From Ophioceras dolichostomum (lineage: Eukaryota; Ascomycota; Sordariomycetes; Magnaporthales; Ophioceraceae), in NCBI GenBank assembly GCA_003049485.1, contig PYST01000582.1, positions 1-14,971 on the forward strand: a stretch of 14,971 nt of DNA, given 5' to 3'. Below, piece by piece: positions 8,757-14,971 of this stretch (positions are counted from its first letter, which is position 1; each line of letters starts with the position of its first letter). Position numbers and translations under genes: made by a program. The notes below the pieces were generated by a model that saw nothing but the letters and a program-made list of their open reading frames with translations, ran no database searches and was not told the DNA's origin.

Positions 8757-11059
8757 ATGATACCTCGGCCCTGCATTGGTGTCCGAGTGTTGCATAATTC
8801 CCGTGCCGTGACCACCAGGTCGGCCGTCCGCCACCAGACCGTCCCGTCCATATTACGAGGCGAGGCCACCACTACGCCGCTGCTTTCCGATCCTCCTCAA
8901 GCAGTACGACACTTCTGTCCCTATATTGCAAGCAGCCGCACTTGTGGTGCGAGAAGTTATAACACCGACAAGTCTGTAACCGCACAAGAAGCAGCTCGAA
9001 GTTACCTCACGTCATCCGCGTTCCTCCCCGCCAAGTCACGACTCCGCGTCGCAAACGTCGCTCCAACTCGCCGCGGCGCCCATCAGGGGCTCCTTAGAGC
9101 CAGCTGGAATCCTCTGTGGCCAGCGATCGCACTTGCTGCAGTTAGCCTGATCTACCTTGGTCAGAGCTTCTGGCAGGGCAACAACACCACCGAAGAAGTG
9201 TTCGATAATACAACAGACGATATGTCAACAGCAACGGAGATGCCCCCCGGAAGGCCCGGAAACCTCACCCCCGAGCAGGACGAGCTGCTTCGGAAGCTAT
9301 GGGCGAGGATCTTCGAGCTCTGCGCCGTGTCCGAGCCCGCCCCAGAAGGTGTCACCTCAGAATCTGCGACTCCCGAGCCAGTGGCGGCGGCGACGGCGGC
9401 AGCCGAGCCGGAGTCAGAAAAGGGCAAGAAGAAGAGTAGGCTAGGCTTCCTCTCGCGTAGGGGCAAGAAGGACGACAAGGCCGACAAGGGCGACGTCTCG
9501 GAGGCCTCCTCGGTCTCCGGTTCCGGCGCCGCGACGCCGCTTAAGGAGGGCGACCCGGAGGACAAGTACGGCCAGAACAAGGTCTTCCTCGAGACGCTGG
9601 CCAGCCAGTCGCCCGAGACGATCCGCGCGACAATATGGGACATGGTGAAGGCTGACCACCCGGACGCGCTCGTGCTGCGCTTCCTGCGCGCCCGCAAGTG
9701 GGACGTCGAGAGGGCGCTGGTGATGCTGGTGTCGTCGATGAACTGGCGCCACAACGTGATCAAGGTCGACTCGGACATCATGATCAAGGGCGAGGAGGGC
9801 CACCTGGCCGCCTCGGCCAGCGGCGAGGGCCACGAGAAGAAGATCGGCGAGGGCTTCATGCACCAGCTGCGGATCGGCAAGAGCTTCATTCACGGCAGCG
9901 ACCGCGTCGGCCGCCCCGTCTGCACCGTCAGGGTGCGGACGCACCGCGCGTCGGAGCAGGTCTCGGAGAGCCTGGACAAGTACACCGTGTACGTGATCGA
10001 GACGTGCAGGATGATGCTGAACCAGCACGTGGATACTGCTGTGAGTACAGACAAGACATTGATAACCCCTGAGTCGGTTGTCCCCTCGATTTTTGGCTAA
10101 TTTAGGATCTTGTGTAACCAACTACAGACCATTGTCTTTGATATGACCGGTTTCTCTATGGCCAACATGGACTACACCCCTGTCAAGTACATGATCCAAT
10201 GCTTCGAGGCCAACTTCCCAGAGTCTCTCGGAGTCGTACTCGTCCACAAGGCCCCCTGGATCTTCCAAGGTATGTCTCTTTCTGGCTCCTACAGATACAT
10301 ATATCACGCATGACCTCCATGGAATCTCCCCCCAATTACCCGACACCCCCCACAACTAACCTAATCTCTCACTGCATCACAACAGGAATCTGGAAGATCA
10401 TCCGCGGCTGGCTCGACCCCGTCGTGGCCGCCAAGGTCCACTTCACCAACAACATCACCGAGCTGAACGAGTACATCTCGGCCGACAAGGTGCCCACCGA
10501 GCTCGAGGGCGAGGAGGACTGGTCGTACAAGTACGACGAGCCCGTCGCCGGGGAGAACGCCAAGATGAAGGACACGGCCACACGCGACGCTCTCCTGAAA
10601 GAGCGCGAGCTGCTGTACAGGGAGTACGAGGTCGCCACGCTGCGCCTGCTACGCGAGGCGGCGAACAGCAACAGCAACAGCGAGGAGGTCCGCCGGCAGC
10701 GCGACGACATCGCGGCTCGCCTGAGGACGCAGTACTGGACGCTCGATCCGTACATCCGCGCGCGGTCGTGGTACGACCGCATTGGGGTGCTGAACCCGGG
10801 CGGTGTGGTCAACTTCTACCCTGGCGGTATTGGTAAGGGTACCGGTACTGGTACTACTACTGCTGATGACGCGGAGAAGAACGGGACCGTCACTGAGGGC
10901 GTGAAGGTGTCGCTGTCAGAGGGGGATGAGGATGGTGCTAGGCCGCCTTTGTCGGACGTTACTAACACGCCTGCTGCTACTGCTGCCACAAATGAGAAGG
11001 CTGGTGGTGTGCCGAATGGCAATGCTGCGGAGGCGGTTCCAGTGAACGGCGTGGCTTGA
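8757..11059 (+). CDS. CSR1: CSR1/SFH2-like CRAL-TRIO (Sec14) lipid-transfer protein
   Basis: This is a Sec14-family protein expected to bind phosphatidylinositol and other lipids and move them between membranes. Exons are 8757-10040, 10128-10269 and 10386-11059. The introns are 87 and 116 nt, in phases 0 and 1. The product is 699 residues. Residues 1-115 are basic, and the first 35 contain no Asp or Glu. Residues 116-138 form a hydrophobic segment (WPAIALAAVSLIYLGQSFW). Residues 156-190 match the start of yeast Csr1, ending LRKLWARIFELC. A basic patch (KKKSRLGFLSRRGKK) at about 224-238 has a counterpart in yeast Csr1. CRAL-TRIO-N spans about 275-330 (LRFLRARKWD). The Sec14 domain spans about 360-535, with FDMTGFSMANMDYTPVK, then CFEANFPESLG, then HKAPWIF, then GWLDPVVAAKVHF. 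A helical tail ends in LDPYIRARSWYD, followed by a low-complexity Thr/Ala/Gly segment. The start at 8757 is the first ATG after an in-frame stop at 8697. The ATG at 9222 (544 residues) corresponds to the yeast start and may also be used. Confidence 0.93.
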
Positions 11060-11621
11060 GGGTGCTCGTGGATAATTGGCTGTCTGGTCTGCATCTGTAT
11101 CAAAGATTTGACGGGTGGTTGCTGTGGTGTTCTCTCTCCCCCTTCCCTTCCCTGGAACTTGGGCAGCTTACAAAGTGAGGTATGGTATATATAGTATAGT
11201 AGGTGCTTTCCCTCTCACCTCTATGGCCATTTTGCCCTGTTGTTTCTTCTCCCTCTTCACTTTTTGATGGATGCTGTCACTTTTTATATTTTTGCTCCTG
11301 CTTTCTCGGTCGTTTTAGGTTTTGATGGCGTTTGACGGACAATACATGCGAAGGCCTTTGTTTTTTTGTTTTTTTTTTCTTGATCGATACCTAGGGCTCT
11401 GCAGCTGCTTAAGAGGTAGATGGCTCTGGCAGCTAAAGCTGATTGAAGATGTTGCCGCCACATAGGTTAAGAAGAAGAGAAGAATAAAAAAGGTGTTTGT
11501 GTTGTCTCGTTCATCTCTCTATGACGCTCCTAACCTGATCTTGCACTCGCCAAGGGGAACCATCCCCTGAACCGAGAGAGGCATTTGCGGTTCCTGTCCG
11601 TGTTGATTGCCTGCTCTGAAA
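11060..11621. other. Tail-to-tail spacer between CSR1 and HNT1
   Basis: This holds the 3' ends of the two convergent genes. It is T-rich on the plus strand at 11240-11380, including two T runs near 11358-11380. I see no gene in it. Confidence 0.7.
11483..11488 (+). terminator. AATAAA, possible polyadenylation signal of CSR1
   Basis: A canonical AATAAA hexamer lies 424 nt after the CSR1-like stop codon and is followed by an A run. Fungal poly(A) signals are degenerate and this is a long 3' UTR, so the T-rich tracts nearer the stop could equally define the end. Confidence 0.3.
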
Positions 11622-12620
11622 TCACATCTTTGACATCTTTGACTTGACCTCCTCAAACACCGCCTTCAACTTCTCCATGTCGGTTTCCTGTGCCTGCCAG
11701 CCGAAACCCCCTGCGCCTAGACCCTCATCCTCGCTCGGCTTCGGGATCTGGAAGGAATAGGAGTGAGTAAGTGAAGACGTGGACTGTTCTAAAGTAACGG
11801 GAAGTTGGAGAGTTCGGGTAATGAGGAGAGAGCTGTTGAGTTGGGGCCTAATTGTGTAAGAGGGGGGAGAGGACAGTTGGAGGAGAAGGGGATGGCGCGT
11901 ACCATGTGGACGTGTACCTATGCTAGAGTGTCAGTCAAAGGAGCTTGAGTGAGAAATAGGCCTGAAAAGATATGATCCTTGAGAGCACTCACATGAGGGA
12001 CAGCTTGATGAGCGATCTCGCCATTGTTCTGGAGGATGTTGAAGTCCTTCACGCCGACTGCCTGGGCGATCTTCTTCGCGATGGGCTGAGAGACAGGAGC
12101 GATTCGAGGACATAACATCATCAGTATAAGCAAACCTGAGAATAGCTGCGTGTAGTTGGACAAGGATCGGATGGGAATACACACCAAGAGCTCGGTCAAT
12201 GAGTCGTCGGGAATGTCGGTCAGCCTCTCACCGTGAAATTTTGGGATGACGAGCTGCGGGCGAGAACGAGCGTTGCGTGTTAGTAGTTGCGATGCGTTAG
12301 AAAAGGGGTGAGTTCATACATCCTCATCGTGAGCCAGAGCTTCCATGGGATGACACAACTGGCTTACAGCATGGCCGCGGCTTAGCGGGTTGATGTCGAG
12401 GAACGCGAACGTCTTCTCGCTCTCGTAGATCTTGAATGATGGGATATCTCCTATTGCAACGAGAGTTCGTGTTAGCTGGAGGTCAAATGGACAGACAGAC
12501 AATAGTCCTGAGACGTGGGGAGGCTAGCTCGGTGAGCTTGGTTGTCGTCGAAGATGCTGAACTGGCTTGCTCGTTTTGCTACTCACCCTTGACGATTTTG
12601 CAGAAGATGCAGGATGCCAT
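11622..12620 (-). CDS. HNT1: HIT-family (Hint-type) nucleotide hydrolase
   Basis: This is a histidine-triad enzyme of the HINT/Hnt1 branch, which hydrolyses adenosine 5'-monophosphoramidates, and acts as a small dimer. On the minus strand the exons are 12620-12587, 12450-12368, 12253-12185, 12085-11993, 11917-11903 and 11747-11622. The introns are 136, 114, 99, 75 and 155 nt; the first is phase 1 and the others phase 0. The product is 139 residues, normal for the family. It starts MASCIFCKIVKGDIPSFK, with the Cys-x-x-Cys common in eukaryotic Hint proteins. It continues with FLDINPLSRGHALVIPKFH and NILQNNGEIAHQ, then the catalytic H93-V-H95-V-H97-M, with His95 as the expected nucleophile. The C-terminus has IPKPSEDEG and FGWQAQ. 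The triad is split: His93 ends exon 4, and His95 and His97 sit in the 15-nt exon 5. A second in-frame ATG at 12629 would add three residues, but it has a weaker context. CTAAC branch sites support introns 1 and 2. Confidence 0.95.
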
Positions 12621-13373
12621 TCTATTCATTGGGAGTGCTGCTGGGAAGCTGGACGAAGAAGCAGAGGGCTTTACGACTGAGTGAGCGGAAGGCAGAGAGA
12701 TACGGGTTTAATAACGTCCTGGAGATCGCTTGGAGATTCGTGATGAAATCAGTGAACCTACATAATATGAGAGGGGCCTGGGATGAGCTGACTGCCTCGG
12801 TATGCCATGCCAACGGTGCGGAAGAGCTTCCCAGTGATAAGATAAGCATGCCCCTCGGGCGATGAGATTCATAAGGGACTCAGTAATCCTGCATTTACTC
12901 GTACTCAAGAGGAGTACGAAGCATTCCTCGTACAGACTCAGGCCATTTATCTCTTTGGCTGTGAGTATTTTTTATTCATCTAGGACTTATTTTGGGCTGG
13001 CAAGCTAGTGTTTACTTAAGTGATGATCGTGCCCATGTGAGCAATGATGTGCCAGCGACATGCCTTCGAGCTCTCTTGTTCAGATTGGGTTCCTCTCGGC
13101 AGTTTACCTAGCATGCATGAAAAATGAAATGAAAAAAAAAGGCAGAAAGAATTGAAACTCGAGAAAGATAGAGTGCGAAGAAGGAGAGCAAAAAAAAAAA
13201 TAAGAAGGAAAGGAAAAATGACAAAAGAGAAAGTCGAACTTGAGTTCGTGGTGGGTTCCAAATATTACTGTAATGGGCAATTGAGACCCGTCGACGGAGT
13301 CCATCGGTAAAAGGCAGAGGGATTGTTCGATTACGAGGGTCTCGCCCATGACCAGAATCTGCCCGCAGCGAGG
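12621..13373. other. Divergent intergenic region between HNT1 and MOG1
   Basis: No gene is recognisable. The region contains overlapping inverted repeats at 12900-12933 and a purine-rich plus-strand tract at about 13119-13232. The tract would read as a CT-rich element in the HNT1 direction. It presumably carries the HNT1 promoter and distal MOG1 control sequence. Confidence 0.5.
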
Positions 13374-13381
13374 TATATAAA
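13374..13381 (+). promoter_or_regulatory. TATA box (TATATAAA), probably for the MOG1 transcript
   Basis: A consensus TATATAAA lies 573 nt upstream of the MOG1 start and points in the same direction, with no other recognised gene between. If it drives MOG1, the leader contains at least three upstream ATGs (13544, 13567, 13644). MOG1 may instead start from an unmarked TATA-less site nearer 13954. Confidence 0.45.
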
Positions 13382-13566
13382 GCTTTAACCTGTTTTGTGG
13401 GGCGTGCGCCTTTGTTGAGGGGACAGAGGGGAATAGAGGGGCCTGTCCTCACTGTACTCCCAGTTCCAATTGCTCGTCGTAACCCATTTTGCTCTGCATA
13501 TCGCGCTTCTTTTCTATTTCGCCCTTTTCTCAAGTATCTCCCGATGCTCCTCGATCGTTGGTCATC

Positions 13567-13845
13567 ATGGCGAACTCGACGTTTCGTTCGACGCAACTAA
13601 AGTTGCCTTGTCTCGTCGTCAGGTCGCCCTGGTGGCCGACCACATGCCACAGCCCCTCCATCAGCCAGTTATTAGCGACCAACCCCACCTTCTTGGGTAG
13701 CGGGACGACATCATCGGCCGCGCCCGCCTGCCAGCCGTCCCAGGCAGTTAGGCCCCCATACAACGAAGACTCGCTCGCCTTTGCCGTTCATCCAACCTAC
13801 CAACGCCTCACCCTGCTACATTCCTTCAGCGACCAAGAACCATAA
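13567..13845 (+). CDS. Possible upstream ORF, 92 residues, in the MOG1 leader
   Basis: This frame opens with ATG in a strong context (A at -3, G at +4) about 190 nt after the TATATAAA box and closes 108 nt before the MOG1 start. The predicted peptide is Ser/Pro/Thr-rich, starts MANSTFRSTQLKLP and matches nothing I know. It may be a translated regulatory uORF, a small orphan gene or chance. Confidence 0.25.
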   Translation: MANSTFRSTQLKLPCLVVRSPWWPTTCHSPSISQLLATNPTFLGSGTTSSAAPACQPSQAVRPPYNEDSLAFAVHPTYQRLTLLHSFSDQEP

Positions 13846-13953
13846 AACTGGGCAACACCTTGCCACGCGCACGTTGTCGATTGCTCCATTTCCTCTTCCC
13901 TTCGTTCTCGATCCGAACCCGATCTCGTTCCCTCGCAGCCGCATTCAAAAGCC

Positions 13954-14891
13954 ATGTCGTCAACTTACAAGCAAACAAGGCTATTCGGCGGCGCGCTGAG
14001 CTGCGAAATGCCAGTGCAGTTTGCCGATGTCAGGTACGCAAAAAAGGCTGTCTGTTCAGTCAGAGCCCTGTCGCATCTGGGTCGCGAAGAGTCCAGAAGC
14101 GCGTGCCGAACGGCTTTGCGATCGAGAAGCTGCTTGTCGCTAACTCGTCTTTCTTCTTGTCTTGTTACCAGCAAGTTCCGGCAAATCCCCGACAACCAGG
14201 AGGTCTACATCGACAAGGATGGCTTCACGAGCATCATCATCGAGATCACCGAGCGCGTCGGCCCTGCGGGCAGCACAACCGAAATAGACGGAAAGGCGCT
14301 GTCGGTGCACCTGGAGGACATCGTCGGTTCGGACATTGTGGGCGTCAAGGTCTGGAATACCACAGACACGGAGTTCTCTGCAGTATCGTACGTCGCATGC
14401 CTCCCCTTAAGGCGCTCTCCTGTTAGGAACAGCCTCGCGCCAGCCAATCCAGAGAAAGGCTGGCCAGCTGGCTGAGGCTCAAGCCTCAGAGCCTCACCTT
14501 ACCTCCCATGATGAAGACAGCAGGGCCTCGCCGCGCGTCACTCACTCACTCATAACAACTAACTCTGGGAAAAACCCTCCCCCACCTTATAGCCCCGAAA
14601 TCCCCGCCTACACCCTCATCGCGACCCAAACCCCCAAGGTCGACACGACCGACCCCGACGCCAAGGCGCCCGACTTCACCGCGCTCATCCTGACCCTGCT
14701 GCGCCTGGAGAAGGAGCAGACCGACATCCTCATCACCATCAACGTGCCGCACATCAAGGGCTCGTACGACGAGGACGAGATCGACCTGCAGATGGGCAAG
14801 CAGGGCAAGCTGATCGGCGACGCCGTCGAGTTCGCCGCCCGCATCTGGGCTACGTTCACGATCCACGACTGGAAGATCTTTACTGAGATCT

Positions 14892-14893
<2 letters not shown>
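13954..14893 (+). CDS. MOG1: Ran-binding nuclear import factor Mog1
   Basis: Mog1 binds the small GTPase Ran (Gsp1), promotes nucleotide release and supports nuclear protein import. Exons are 13954-14033, 14172-14387 and 14593-14893. The introns are 138 nt (phase 2) and 205 nt (phase 2, CTAAC at 14559-14563). The product is 198 residues (yeast Mog1 is 218). It starts MSSTYKQTRLFGGALSCEMP, matching the usual LFGGA(I/L) opening of the family. The conserved surface motif IPDNQEVYID follows exon 1, with Asp34 and Glu37 at the places of yeast Asp62 and Glu65, reported as needed for Gsp1 binding. Later landmarks are SIIIEITERV, WNTTDTEFSAVSPEIPAY, LLRLEKEQTDILITINVPH and a closing FTIHDWKIFTEI. The split Ser codons at both junctions restore family sequence, which supports the splicing. 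Exon 3 has very C/G-rich third positions, as do the CSR1 exons. The stop codon runs directly into the GA microsatellite. Confidence 0.95.

Positions 14894-14971
<78 letters not shown>
14892..14971. repeat. (GA)n microsatellite at the right edge
   Basis: GA dinucleotides run from inside the MOG1 stop codon to the end of the window, about 80 bases. One interruption (GG at 14908-14909) separates 8 units from about 31. The tract extends beyond the window by an unknown length and is a likely cause of the contig end. It lies in the MOG1 3' UTR. Confidence 0.95.

Noticed and set aside
9161..9889. 242-codon open frame on the minus strand inside CSR1 exon 1, and another at 9441-10121
   Set aside because: Both lie opposite the C/G-rich third positions of a clear CRAL-TRIO exon, which favours long antisense frames. 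The predicted peptides are low-complexity and match nothing.
1..14971. Searched for a transposon, viral insertion, CRISPR array, toxin-antitoxin pair or gene cluster
   Set aside because: No terminal repeats, integrase/transposase/reverse transcriptase motifs, spaced repeats or clustered pathway genes were seen. All recognised genes are single-copy fungal housekeeping genes.

Overview
This window looks like a short contig from a filamentous ascomycete (Pezizomycotina, plausibly Sordariomycetes). It carries five intron-containing nuclear housekeeping genes. All 14 introns I could place are GT-AG, most are 75-220 nt, and several have CTAAC or CTGAC branch sites 15-35 nt before the acceptor. The ATP synthase subunit 9 is nuclear and has the long cleavable presequence known from Neurospora-type fungi. 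The window opens with 30 A residues and closes in a (GA)n microsatellite, so both edges are probably assembly breaks at simple repeats. I see no bacterial, viral, plasmid, CRISPR or intact transposon features.

Layout. 1-1668: promoter and a long CT-rich leader without ATG. 1669-2447 (+): ATP9, three exons, the last with only one sense codon and the stop. 2448-6177: 3.7 kb with no gene I can support. 7198-6178 (-): DAM1, four exons, with only the first visible as a long open frame. 7199-8756: divergent intergenic region holding an orphan coding-like block and a TATA box. 8757-11059 (+): CSR1-like CRAL-TRIO lipid-transfer protein, three exons, with an N-terminal extension that looks mitochondrial. 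11060-11621: tail-to-tail spacer. 12620-11622 (-): HNT1 histidine-triad hydrolase, six exons including a 15-nt microexon that carries part of the active site. 12621-13953: divergent promoter region with a purine tract, a TATA box and upstream ORFs. 13954-14893 (+): MOG1, Ran-binding import factor, three exons.

The genes do not form a pathway. They cover oxidative phosphorylation (ATP9), kinetochore-microtubule attachment (DAM1), phosphatidylinositol/lipid transfer (CSR1), nucleotide-amidate hydrolysis (HNT1) and nuclear transport (MOG1). This is ordinary gene order for a fungal chromosome. I did not find a new multi-gene system. The most notable points are about isoforms: an in-frame microexon whose skipping would remove two histidines of the HNT1 triad, and a CSR1 gene whose first two ATGs are placed to give a mitochondrial/membrane form and a cytosolic form.
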